A program made the translations under genes and the position numbers. This document shows, piece by piece, positions 13,414-23,718 of a stretch of 64,000 nucleotides of DNA. Below the pieces are notes generated by a model. The model made no database searches, was not told the DNA's origin, and saw only the letters and a program-made list of their open reading frames with translations. Every line of letters begins with the position of its first letter. The first letter of the stretch is position 1. This stretch comes from Proales similis (Eukaryota; Rotifera; Eurotatoria; Ploima; Proalidae). The DNA lies in the NCBI GenBank assembly GCA_019059635.1, contig JAGVRJ010000013.1:1302001-1366000 (forward strand). The letters run 5' to 3'.

Positions 13414-15043
13414 ATGGACGACATAGACGAGTTGTATTATCTCTTTCCTGAGCTCAAGAGTCAGATTCACGTCGAGGCCAAAGTTGGCCAAGGTCAGTAC
13501 GTGTCATTGAGTGCCACTCGACTGCCAAGGCGTTTGAGTTTCTCGCTTCTTCAGGGACCTTCAGCTTCGTCTACTCGGGCTTTTTCAAAAAGAAGCCCGA
13601 ACGCAAGCTTGCGCTCAAATACATCATCCCGACCAGCAGCCCGCTGCGCACCACGCACGAGATCGAGTGTCTGCTCAACATCGGGTGAGTTGGACGATCG
13701 ACTCGAATGGCAGCAAATCAGCTCTAATCCGTTCGCTCCGTTCTTTTGACTCGGTTCGCTCAGCGGTCGTGACAATGTGATGGGCGTTTACGCTGTGCTT
13801 CGCAACCAGTCGCACGTACTCATCCTCATGCCGTACATTGAGCACGTTTCGTTCAGCGTAACTTTCATCAGAGCTTCGTTTGACGCACACTGACATTCTA
13901 AACTTGTTCCAATCACACAAATCACTTGAAATCAGGACAACTTCATCTACTGGAGCCTAGACGAGATCAGAGACTACGCCCAAAATTTGCTCATTGCTCT
14001 GAATCGAGTCCATCAGTGCGGAATCATCCATCGAGATGTGAAACCGAGCAATTTCCTCTACGACCAGAAGAACAAAAGGTGAGGCTTGTCAGTTTGTCTA
14101 AAATGCAAACAGCCGCAATCTACTGACGATGAGAAGGTTCGCTTTGGTTGACTTTGGCCTGGCGCAGGCGTTCGACGTCAGCACGCTGAACGTGTTTGAG
14201 ACCGAGAGCCGCGCAAATAGCAAAAGCAGTCGCGTATCCCAGTCGCCCAGTCGGAAGAATCTGATCGCGCTGTCGACGCCCAAGCGAATGAGCTCTTCAA
14301 AGTCAACCAGTTTCCCTCGCGATTTAGGCACAAGCAAAACGCCGCAGAAGAGCGTCAAGTCACCGCTGGCTGCTGAGCCCACTCGCCTTCCCGAGTCGTA
14401 CAAGGCTCCGCGGCAAGAGACGTCCACATTGATCAGCTCGACGCTCGTCAAGCAAGCGCCCAATTTGCAGAAATTCTACAGCTTCCACAAGCCGTCGTTC
14501 TCATTCACCGAGCAAAAGTGTTCGTGCTTCAACATGCCGGTCGTCTGCGAGATCTGCACCTCTCGCAATTCGAAATGGGCGCCGCGAGCCGGAACGGCCG
14601 GCTTTAGAGCGCCCGAGGTTCTGTTTCGCTCGACAAATCAGACGCCGGCCGTAGACGTGTGGAGCGCCGGAGTGATATTCTTGAGCCTACTCACCGGCTG
14701 CTATCCGTTCTTCAAGGCAGTCGACGACAACATGGCCATCATGCAGCTGATCTCTTTGTTCGGCTTCGAACCGGTGAGGAAAGCGGCCCTCAAGCAAGGA
14801 GAGTCGATAATCTGTTCGCACGAGCGAAAGCAAACAGACTTGAGGGAAGTCTGCAAAGAGCTGAGACGAAGTGTTCTGGTCCGAATGAAAAAGCTCAACC
14901 AAACGTCGGAGCCAATGCCCGTCAGCGAGTTTCCCGACTCGGCCTATGACCTGCTGCGTTCACTTCTTGAGCTCGATCCGGACAAGCGCATCACTGCCAA
15001 TCAAGCACTTGAGCACCCTTTTTTCTCTTCGCCTGAAGACTGA
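13414..15043 (+). CDS. CDC7: CDC7 (DDK) serine/threonine kinase
   Basis: Family role: with its DBF4 partner it phosphorylates MCM helicase subunits to fire replication origins. Five exons (13414-13492, 13555-13684, 13764-13857, 13936-14078, 14137-15043) give 450 residues. Kinase motifs: glycine loop GQGTFSFVYSG, lysine in KLALKYIIP, catalytic HRDVKPSNFLY, metal-binding DFGLAQ, activation segment PRAGTAGFRAPEV. A 100-residue insert splits subdomains VII and VIII, rich in Ser/Lys, ending with the cysteine cluster CSCFNMPVVCEIC seen in CDC7 orthologues. A second insert lies between subdomains X and XI (KQTDLREVCKELRRS). Introns are 62-79 bp and interrupt mainly the N-lobe. The protein is shorter than human CDC7 (574) because the inserts are reduced. 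Confidence 0.95.
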
Positions 15044-15322
15044 AGCACTTCCTCTCCCGCTTCTGGTTTGCCACCTCTGAGTCCTCATTTTGATCGCTAT
15101 CTCATTTGATTTATTTTCGATTAATAAAAAATTTGTAAATTTTATCCAAGTTGACTTTTTTTCGCTTAAACCGAATCGCATTTACGTTTGTCTTTACATT
15201 TCAAATAACCGCACACTCACACACACACAATCACAGACTTAGAGAAGAAGCATAAAAAGGGCGATTTTCAGATTGGCCGAGTCGGAAATATCAACAGCAA
15301 GAACAACAGCAACGAGGCAGAA

Positions 15323-17015
15323 ATGAGCGAAAAGAGAACGTTTGTTTGCATCGATTATCCAGGACTGGTGGAGAACGAGCAGGAAGCGATCCGAACTCTG
15401 GGAGGCAGCGAACGCCTGGAGCAGACATTGAAGCGTCCGGGCTCTAAGCTGTTTCTCAACTTCATGCCGGACAACATATTCGCCAAGGGCCTATGCTCGA
15501 CTGTGCACGAGAGCACAATGAGCGAAGATAAGCCGAAAGAGGACCAGGCAGCCGAGGCAGGCGGCGAGCTCAGCCATACAAGCCATGTGCCGTCCAGCGG
15601 CCAGAGTGGCTACATGCCGCGCATGGTATTGTCGATAAGAGCGAGACCAGGCGAGCCTTCAAACAAAGCCGATGTGAAACTGTTGGGCAGCATCAAGCGA
15701 GTGTACGAGTTCAACAAATTGGCCGATTTCCAGTATTTGCCGATGAGCAATCGAGCGTGCGAGAATGAAAAAGGAATGAGCTACAGAGCGTTTAGCGACG
15801 AGTTTGCTTTTAACCAAATAGACGACTTTGAACGAGATCTGAACGAACACTCGATCACTGAGCCGTTCATATTGCCGCCTTGCTTCAGCCGCTTTGACGA
15901 GCCGGTCTATTACGGCTTCAAGAGCGACTCGGCTCATAAAGCATCGCACGAGGCTCGCTCGACAGAACCGGCTCAGCAGGGCGAAGATTCGGACGAACAG
16001 ACAGAAAGAGCGGAGCAGACATCGACCAACGAGGAAGGAGAAGAATCGACCGGCGAGCTAATCCGCTCCCGGCGACAAGAGAGGAGCAGCCAAGCCATCC
16101 TGGTGCCCTACAATTTCGCCCTGGTGCCCACGAGTAAAGTGCTCGTTCTGCTCCTGGCCTCGTCCGGTTCCATTTTTACCGCTCTAGGTCACCTCAATCA
16201 GAGGCCAGTGATAAACTCAAGGAGCCGAAAAGCTTGGTGGTCAAAGAGTGCGTCGACGTGCTTCGGACTCTGTTCGAAACTCGACCTTGCTACTTGAAGA
16301 GCGTTCTACGCTGCGTGACCAACTTCACCTCGGCCGTGCTCAAGGAAGCTCTTCCGTATGTGGCGTACTACTTCACCACTGGACCGTGAGTATTGCTTGA
16401 AACCATCGCTCACTCAGAGTCGGCTCTTTTCTCTATTTGAACGAATCTAGTTGGCGCAGCTGCTGGATACGGTTCGGCTATGATCCGAGAGTGATTCCAG
16501 AGGCCAGAGTCTACCAAATGATCGACTACCGTCTGAGAGTGAACACCGAGGCGCAAGGCAAAGTCCAGCCAAAGCCGCGCTCGCACTACCACAAGCGTAA
16601 ATTTAGAAAGTCAGTAGAGCCCTGTGTTGCCTCAGCAATCTCATCAGACTGAAGCGATTTTAAAAGTGATTTGTCCGGCGACGAGTCCGAACTGGGCAAG
16701 GAACGAAAGCAGGACGAAAACGAGTACAAGTTCAGAGGCGACCAGATGCCCTCCTCTCGCAACGTATTCTATCAAATCTGTGACATCGAGGACGAAGACG
16801 TGCGAAAGCTGGTCGACGCTCAAGAGTCCAAAGTTGGTGCCTCTTCCCCCATTAGTCTTTAAATTGCAACCTCCTCTTACTTGGTCTCAATTCAGGCGTT
16901 GAAGTGCACTGAGAAAGACGGCTGGTTTTGCATAAACATTCAGAAGGAGTGTCGTGATATTATGAACAGGAAACATGAGCAGCTTGCCCGAGCCATCGAG
17001 TCCAAAAGAGACTAG
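15323..17015 (+). CDS. GTF3C5: General transcription factor 3C polypeptide 5 (TFIIIC63)
   Basis: Family role: DNA-binding subunit of TFIIIC, which recruits RNA polymerase III to A-box promoters of tRNA genes. Five exons (15323-16133, 16202-16385, 16451-16609, 16667-16832, 16896-17015) give 479 residues against 519 in human. Recognisable blocks are the opening FVCIDYPGLVENEQEAIRTL, the triple-barrel interface around FADFQYLPM-like LADFQYLPMSN, FILPPCFSRFDEPVYYGF, and the C-terminal DNA-binding domain with VAYYFTTGPWRSCWIRFGYD and VYQMIDYRLR, VFYQICDIEDEDV and DGWFC. An acidic Glu/Gln/Ser linker precedes the first intron, which needs the acceptor at 16201 to keep frame. A CATAAAAAGG box about 70 bp upstream of the start may be TATA-like. 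The human acidic C-terminal tail is missing. Confidence 0.92.
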
Positions 17016-17283
17016 CCAACAGGTAAGATTGAGAAGCGACCAAATGATAAACAATAATTGTCAGTTTATTTAAACTCAAAATGAAGAGAAAAGAAATTCT
17101 GTTTTTTTTTATAAACTCAAACCGAACTGTACATTGCATTTGAGATAATAAATTGATAATTTGAGTCCAGATTGATCATGTGAGACAGACTAAATCTGAT
17201 TTGATTTTGTTGACTTAAATGGTTCACCTAGCGACGTGATTAGGTTCGTGTTGTGTGGTTGTGTTTGCTGTCCAAGCGAGTGA

Positions 17284-18540
17284 TTAAAAGTCTTCGTCGA
17301 ATGCGATCTTTCTCTGGTTCTCTTTGAAAGTGTGAGACGAAGTGTCGTAAGTGTCCTCGCCTTTTTCTTCTCGCTTGTTGGACACCTTCTTCAGGTCGTC
17401 GAACGAGCTGAACAACTGAATGGGTCAATTAGCGAGCTAGAGAAAGAGGGGCGGCTTGGTCGAGTGGCGTTCAACTCACCTTCATTTTCAGCTCTTTGGT
17501 CTTTGTGTCAATTATAGAGAGGATTTCGTCCAGTTCGAATCCGACCAGCTCAGTTGACTTGAGGCCGTTGACCAGAAAGTCGAATTCGAGCTTTGCCACT
17601 TGGTTAATGGTCTCCAGCATGAACTCTTTTGACGGCTTGTTTCGCAAGTGGCCGATCAACAGGCAAGAAAAGTCCCTTTGCAGCTCCTGGTCAACCATCA
17701 TTTTGTGCAAAAAGTCCATAAGGTCGTGAGAGAAGGCGCCTCTGGATCGCTTCTGCAGCCAAGCGTTGACCAGCTCCAATGAGCTAAAGAACAGGCCGTG
17801 CATGCAGGCCGATGCCAAAAGCTGCTCGCTAAGCTCCCGATGCTGCCATTGCTCGACCCAGGCGCGCTTGTTCTTGACCGGCTCGAACTCTTCGACTATT
17901 TTGAACATTTTCTCTCTGCACAATCGAATCATTGAGGGCATGAGGCGAGGCGTTTGAATTGGCCGTTCACTTACTTTTCCTGTTCGGTCGGCTCGAACCA
18001 GTCCATCAGCTTGTTGTACATTTCAAAGTGAATGTTCTGCACAAAGAGCTGATGGCCGTAGAAGAATTTCGCCTCGGTCACTTGGATGAGCTTGCAGAGC
18101 TCCTCGGCGAAATTGTCGTTTACCAGGCCGCGACTCTTTGGTGACGAGAATATGCTCGCAAAGTACTTCATGAACTGCTTCTCTTCGATGCCGAGCGAGA
18201 GCGCCTCCAGCTCTTGGATGTTCTCAGTCACACTCCAGAAGTTGCCGACCAGCTCCTTGTACATGTGCCACATGTCGTCGTGATTTATCGGAAATATCAC
18301 GTATTGGTTCGGGTTTTCCTCCAGCAGCGGCTCTGCACTCGACTCGCCCGATTCGGCTTGTTTGTTAGACTCGGCTGGCTGTTGTTTGCTCACCACTGGA
18401 TCGGTGGCGTTCATCTTTTGAATTTGCAATTTTGGCGCCGGCACATTCTACTCGAAATACTGGCATGAGCATGATGCGGCGTGAATTTGACCCAATCAGC
18501 GACTTGCCTGCTTTTCGCCCAGAATTTTCAACTTTTTCAT
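17284..18540 (-). CDS. Ribonucleotide reductase R2-like subunit lacking most metal ligands (predicted pseudoenzyme)
   Basis: Four exons (18540-18508, 18447-17975, 17915-17480, 17415-17284) give 357 residues with full R2 architecture: LLEENPNQYVIFPI, MWHMYKELVGNFWS, VTEAKFFYG, QNIHFEMYNKLMD, FSCLLIGHL and the R1-binding tail ending FDEDF. Compared with human RRM2 from memory, metal ligands change as follows: D138 to R with a two-residue insert before it, E169 to Q, E232 to H, E266 to Q and H269 to Q. H172 and the radical tyrosine position (Y176) remain. So it should not assemble a normal di-iron site. By analogy with yeast Rnr4 it may be a structural partner of a canonical R2. Intron 1 is GC-AG (donor CAG/GCAAGT). 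The start is the first in-frame ATG, and a further 5' exon is possible because the N-terminus is short. Confidence 0.9.
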
Positions 18541-19392
18541 TGGCGACACGGGATCCTTGTTTAGTTATCAGACACTTGTATTAATCAATTTTGAGGGCAT
18601 TCTACGGCACGGCAAATTACCTCTGCGTGTAAGGACTGCATTTTTGCTACGAATCAATCAAAAGTGTGACGATTTCAAACGACGACGATTGCGATCAACT
18701 CGTGTTGTTGGAGATTTCACTGGGTTGTTGCTGTTTATATGCAAAGACGGGCAAAGAGAAGGCAGGAGCAGGAGGGGAAGAGTGAGCAGCCAAATAAAAA
18801 AAGACGTCTACGAGCACATAGAAGAGGCTGGGAGAAAGAGGTTGAACGAGAGAGAGAGAGCGAGAGGGGGATTGATACTCAAACAAGTCGCGACAAATTG
18901 AATTGAGCCGAAAGGTCGACGACCTCAAACCTGTCCGAAGCGGGGAGATGTGCCGATTGTGTCTTAGGACACGATTCGCAAACCCGATCTCGACGAGTAA
19001 ACTAAAAGTTTGAATCCTAAATCGACTCGAATATTGTCTGGCTCGTTCTAAAATAATCCTCACACCAATTCATCTGCAACCCTTCATCCCGATCTGGTTC
19101 GACCTCTTGGATTCTTAGTCTGATCGATTTGAGCTAAAACTGAAAGATTTGCTTTATTATTGTTATTATGCCGATCTAATGCTGCCTCTTTTTCGTTTAA
19201 ATCGAATGTTAATTGAAATTTTAAGAAAAAAGGCAAAAAAATAAGTGAGAACGAGAATAAGCAATAGAAAGAGAGACAAACGAGGCAAAAGGAATTTGGA
19301 AACAAGCAAATATAATTAATTTGACGCAGCTCATGAATTGATCGGACCGAAGCGGAAAATTTTAATTCAAATCGGCAAGTGTTCGACTATGG
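18541..19392. other. intergenic between R2-like gene and CNNM
   Basis: 850 bp. Should contain the R2-like promoter and the CNNM 3' UTR. A GAGA run lies near 18851-18866. No coding or RNA feature is supported; short open frames have no recognisable content. Confidence 0.45.
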
Positions 19393-22296
19393 CTAGTCTG
19401 TTTTGCTATTCTGTTCGCTTTCTTCAAAAGATACTTGTTTGGTCTTAGTCCAGTCTTGTTTGTCGTTTGCGAGGAGCGGAACTTCGGCTTGATGCAGCGA
19501 CTCATTGCTGCGCTCCATAACTCGATCTAGCGGCTTGCTCGGCTGCTTAGCGCCACTCTCGCCGAACTCTTTGGCTCTGCTGGCTTGTTGCACTTTGCTG
19601 AGCGCTTCGAGCGCTACGGTCGATCGTTTGCTGTTCTTCAGGCTCGAGTCGATTGAAAGCTGGGCGGCTTCTGGCGTCTGTTGTTGAGGGCGCTGAGCTT
19701 TGGACAGTTCAAGTGAATCGCTTGTTTGAACTGCGCCGCTGCTGGTGGCGATCGCGCTGCCTGGACAAGTGCCCAACGACTCTAAAAGGTCTATGCTCTC
19801 GCTTTTCTGATTATTCAATATCTCGTAGCGCGATTTAATTACTCCGCTTCGCCACAGGTTTCTATCTATTCGAATGTAAACGGCTCGATCGTCTACTCGA
19901 AGGCTAAAGTCAGGCACGTAATGATTCTTGTAGGTCTCGTCCTCTTCGCTCAGCACCTGCTCGGCGGTTTCTTTGCCGCACAGCAGAGCGTTCATTCCAA
20001 AATAGGCAAACGGTCCGGCCGGGAACTCGAGCTTCTCTTTGCCGACTTCGATGGTCGCCTCGCCGCTCAATATCAAAATGAAGTAGTTGCACGCGCGGCC
20101 ATAGTGAAACAAATACTCGGGCGCCGCTTTGGGGTCGATTCGACGCGATTCTCTGATGATCGCTCGTTTGAATATGAGCTCGAGCACGTTCTTGGTGAGG
20201 AACTCGTCGGTGAACGGCTTTACCGTTGTGAACAAGAACTGGAACATGACGAAACGGATCTGGGGCGAAATGAGCGACTGGTGCGCAGTGTCCTTTTGCT
20301 GCTGAATGAAAAAGCTCAGATCGTACGACTTTTGACTGTCGAAGCGAGGCGTTTTAACGCTGCTGGAGAGCGTTTGCTCGTCGCCGTCGGCCGCGTCTGG
20401 CTCGCTCTCTGAGTCTGCCTGCTCTTCTGATTTGCTCTTGAACGACTTTAGCTTTACGCTGTCTTCGCGTTTGGACAAGCGGCGAATACGGCGACCGAAC
20501 GACTTTTTCTCTGAGCCGGTCGGACTGTCCGATCGAGACGAGCTGTGCGCCGACGAGGACGAAGTGGTCGAATCGCGTCGCTCGTTCATCAGCATCAGCT
20601 GCTCCTCTTCTTCTTTCTCAATTTGCTTCTCGGCTTCTCGCTTGTCGTCGAGCTCGTCGTAGATCTCCATTTGCACCAGCTCCTCCAATATGTCCTCAAG
20701 AGTGACTATGCCAATGCAGACCAGATACGGGTCTCGGTCGGTCTCTTGCACGACGTCGTTTACAAAAGCCAAGTGCGTCTCGCCTTTCCTGAACTCGTCG
20801 AACATCTCGTCGATCGGCTTGTCCGCGTCGCAGAATATCACCTTGTGGTTGTAGAACTGGAGCAGAGCGCTCACCGGCATGTTGTCGTCCGGATCGAGCA
20901 GAGTGAAGTCTTTGACGTGCAAGAGGCCGACCACAGTGTCGCGGCTGCCCTCGTAGATCGGTATGCGCGAGTAGCCTTCTTGCGCAATTTTGGCGATCGT
21001 CTCAAAGTCCAAATAGGAGTTCTTCTCCAGCATGAACACTTCGTCCAGTTTGGTCATGACGTCGCGCACGATTTTGCGATTAAAGTCGAGCGCGCCGGCG
21101 ATTATCTTGTACTCTTTGGCACCGAGGTCCTCGACGTTTTTCATCAGCTCGCTGATCTTCTCTCGGCTGTACGTGGCGCTAATCTCCTGTCCGAGCAGCT
21201 TGTCCAGCAGCAGACTGATCGGGTAGGACAAGGGCGACGTGATTGCCATGAAGGCGATCGTGATGTAGCGAGTGTTTGCACCGATCGCCAGTCCATGCTT
21301 TGAGCACACCGACTGGGGTATGATCTCGCCGAACACAACAATGAGCAGAGTGGAGCCGATGGCCGCATAGACGCCCGACAGCATGTCACCGAGTATGAGA
21401 GTGGACAGCGAGTTGACAAACACGTTGCCCAGCAATATGGTGCACAGCAGGAAGTTGCCTCGCTTGCGCAACGGGTAAATTTTTCTGGCGTGCGACTGCT
21501 CGCTCGGAGTGCCGATTCGCTTCAGAATCTCGAGCTCGTTCAAGTCGAGCGACATGAGGCCCAGATTTAGGCCACTGAACAAGCCGCTGAAGCAGAGCAG
21601 AACGAAAAAGAAGAGAACTCGCGCCCAGAACGGCAGCAGCTGTTGCGTGGTCACTATCGAGTTCCAGTACTCGTTGCCTTGGTGCGAGAATCGTTCGCCA
21701 CCTTCGCCGCCTCCTGTCTCCTGCTCGTCGTCGAACTGCTTGAGGCACACGTGATAGGGCTTGGACGAATGAGACAGCTCGATTGCGTTCAACTGCGCCT
21801 TGTAAAGGTTCATGTCGAGTTTGTCGACCACCTGCAGTGGTCGATAGTTGGCGTTCATGTTATCTTCGCAGTTGTCTTTGGTGGTGAAGAACAAGTAAAG
21901 ATTGGCGATCGACTCGTGCTGGGCATTGAGCTGCACGTCTGCTGAGCCGTTCGCCGAGCGAATCAGCTTATTCGGTCCGTCGTAGAACAGATAGAACGAG
22001 AGCGAGAGCGGCTCGTCCGAAGGCAGGACCCAGCCGTTGCTGTAGTCGTCGCCGAACGTTGATTTCTCGTTCAGAGTGTAGACGCCCTCGTCCAAATGGG
22101 TGGGCACCATGTAGAGCAGTTCGAGCGAGTCGAACTGGTTTAGTACTTGCTGCTTAACTGAGGGCGGCAAGGTGCTTGTCGTCACGCTGCTCAGGCTGAC
22201 GAACAAAAGCAGAACACATTTGAACCAAATGCATTCTCGCATGCTTTCTCTACTTGAATCTAATTCAATTGAAGCAAATTTAACGATCGAGGACAC
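19393..22296 (-). CDS. CNNM2: CNNM-family metal transport protein (ancient conserved domain protein)
   Basis: Family role: membrane proteins that regulate Mg2+ (and other divalent cation) efflux at the plasma membrane. A single exon encodes up to 967 residues. An ATG at 22242 sits directly before a signal peptide (MRECIWFKCVLLLFVSLSS) and is a good alternative start. Order: extracellular N-terminal region (residues about 45-220), DUF21 membrane domain (FSGLFSGLNLGLMSLDLNE, LLGNVFVNSL, VVFGEIIPQSVCSKHG), paired CBS domains (VMTKLDEVFML, GYSRIPIYEGSRDTVVGLL, HLAFVNDV, GIVTLEDILEELVQMEI), a Ser/acidic linker, a cyclic-nucleotide-binding-like domain (FILILSGEATIEVG, AGPFAYFG) and a disordered tail. 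The domain order matches CNNM2/4. Paralogue number is not assignable. The absence of introns in 2.9 kb is notable. Confidence 0.95.
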   Translation of the reverse strand: MSSIVKFASIELDSSRESMRECIWFKCVLLLFVSLSSVTTSTLPPSVKQQVLNQFDSLELLYMVPTHLDEGVYTLNEKSTFGDDYSNGWVLPSDEPLSLSFYLFYDGPNKLIRSANGSADVQLNAQHESIANLYLFFTTKDNCEDNMNANYRPLQVVDKLDMNLYKAQLNAIELSHSSKPYHVCLKQFDDEQETGGGEGGERFSHQGNEYWNSIVTTQQLLPFWARVLFFFVLLCFSGLFSGLNLGLMSLDLNELEILKRIGTPSEQSHARKIYPLRKRGNFLLCTILLGNVFVNSLSTLILGDMLSGVYAAIGSTLLIVVFGEIIPQSVCSKHGLAIGANTRYITIAFMAITSPLSYPISLLLDKLLGQEISATYSREKISELMKNVEDLGAKEYKIIAGALDFNRKIVRDVMTKLDEVFMLEKNSYLDFETIAKIAQEGYSRIPIYEGSRDTVVGLLHVKDFTLLDPDDNMPVSALLQFYNHKVIFCDADKPIDEMFDEFRKGETHLAFVNDVVQETDRDPYLVCIGIVTLEDILEELVQMEIYDELDDKREAEKQIEKEEEEQLMLMNERRDSTTSSSSAHSSSRSDSPTGSEKKSFGRRIRRLSKREDSVKLKSFKSKSEEQADSESEPDAADGDEQTLSSSVKTPRFDSQKSYDLSFFIQQQKDTAHQSLISPQIRFVMFQFLFTTVKPFTDEFLTKNVLELIFKRAIIRESRRIDPKAAPEYLFHYGRACNYFILILSGEATIEVGKEKLEFPAGPFAYFGMNALLCGKETAEQVLSEEDETYKNHYVPDFSLRVDDRAVYIRIDRNLWRSGVIKSRYEILNNQKSESIDLLESLGTCPGSAIATSSGAVQTSDSLELSKAQRPQQQTPEAAQLSIDSSLKNSKRSTVALEALSKVQQASRAKEFGESGAKQPSKPLDRVMERSNESLHQAEVPLLANDKQDWTKTKQVSFEESEQNSKTD

Positions 22297-23208
22297 AAGA
22301 TAGCAGGCTCTATTTAGACGGTCAAATGGGCCGGAGCGCTCAGCCTCACTGATAAGCCGTCGCCATTACGCAATCCAAAGCTTCAACTCGTAAATCACGA
22401 GAAGCGCATGTCAGCATTTCGGATGCACGACTCATTTCGAGAAAAGAAAAGTATAGCAACACAGGCTAGTAGGTTGACGGGAGCGCGGTGCAGCAAAAAT
22501 ATGCGTTTGAGCGAGTCAACGCGGCATAATTGCTTTTCCAAGCTACTGCAGCAATCAAACGAGTCATAATCGTTTACGTCACACACACACACACGCGAAT
22601 GCAAAGAGATGAAATACATTAGCGAACGAGACAGACAGTTGGAGAGGGTCCTTCAGCCGGCCCTCACGCCAGTCAATGCTGCAGCGCCGCTCTTAATTGT
22701 TGTTGTTGTTGTTTACTTGCTTGCATTTTTTTCAACGATAATTACAACTCGGCAGCTGCAGAGTTAAATCAACATCCTGTGGGCCGATTCTAAATGCTGC
22801 AAAACATTGCAGACAATCTGATGCATCATCTCGTCCATCCGCATACGATTCGCTGATCGACTTCCGGACCGGACGGCCGCTTTTGCCTCAGTGCGGCTGT
22901 GCCTGAGCTATCGGCGCTGAATGTGCAAAATGCGGTTTGAGCGGATTTAGAGCGCAATTGAACGCTCTTCTGATTGCTTACAAAAAGTGAATAAGCGTGA
23001 ACAACTAGACGCTTGAGACGGAGAAGAGCAAAAGAGTTTGAGAGTTGGTTTTTGATCATTTTTTAGCCGAACAAGCAAGAAAAAATAAAAGACTCGCAAA
23101 TAGTTTGATAGCCGAAGACCGTGCGGCCGGCGTTTATGCTGCTTTTGAAATTTGATTTGAGTCAGAGAATAGTGAGTTGATCAAGCTGATTGAAGCAATT
23201 TGATTGAA
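22297..23208. other. intergenic, CNNM upstream region, with CA microsatellite
   Basis: About 910 bp. A CA run at about 22580-22594 and a TTG run near 22697-22711 are the only repeats. It should contain the CNNM promoter and the ADISSP 3' UTR. No further feature seen. Confidence 0.45.
22580..22594. repeat. (CA)n microsatellite
   Basis: Short uninterrupted CA dinucleotide run. Confidence 0.8.
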
Positions 23209-23718
23209 TCAGTTGATGTTGAAATGCGATCGCTCGTCTAACGAGTGCTGGCTAATCAGTGTGATGCCGTCGCGCAGCAGCGGTGTGCCCTGATACACGT
23301 CCAGCACCTTGGTCACGAATTGAACTTGCATGTAGTTTTGTACTAGCGTCCACTCGAACGTCAGGTGATCGGGCTCTTTGCGTCCGCGGTGAGCGTTCAG
23401 AATAACGGTGAGATGCAGCTCCCTATCGCTAAGCTTTTGAATGTCCTTGACCGTAATGTTGGGACTGGAGCGCTCGATGACAAGCGACGGCACAGAGTCG
23501 AACAGGCCGCTCTTGTGGCTCTTGAGCTCGAAGCTCGCTCGGTAGCTGTGGTCCTCCTTCAAATAGCCGAGATCGACCTCGAATGTAAAATCGTCCGTTT
23601 GTCGCACTTCAACCTTTTCATGGTGCGACTGAAACTCTTTGCGATCAATGGCGAATTTGACATGATGCTCGCCTCCCTCGGCGGCCTGATCCGGTTTGTC
23701 TACTTTGACAGTGCTCAT
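23209..23718 (-). CDS. ADISSP: ADISSP / C20orf27 (UPF0687) family protein
   Basis: Intronless gene for 169 residues, matching the size of human C20orf27 (174). The family is a small beta-rich protein; the human member was renamed adipose-secreted signalling protein, while its role in invertebrates is not established. Alignable blocks from memory of the human protein: HHVKFAIDRKEF (human HVHFDEKL region), DFTFEVDLGYLKEDHSYRAS (human SSFLVKVGFLKILHRYEI), and near the end FVTKVLDVYQGTPLLRDGI (human VQARVMDRHHGTPMLLDGV). No signal peptide is visible, as in the vertebrate protein. It is head-to-head with eIF4B. Confidence 0.85.
   Translation of the reverse strand: MSTVKVDKPDQAAEGGEHHVKFAIDRKEFQSHHEKVEVRQTDDFTFEVDLGYLKEDHSYRASFELKSHKSGLFDSVPSLVIERSSPNITVKDIQKLSDRELHLTVILNAHRGRKEPDHLTFEWTLVQNYMQVQFVTKVLDVYQGTPLLRDGITLISQHSLDERSHFNIN

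Noticed and set aside
20545-21303. 252-residue plus-strand open frame inside CNNM
   Set aside because: Antisense of the CNNM membrane and CBS domains, no independent support.
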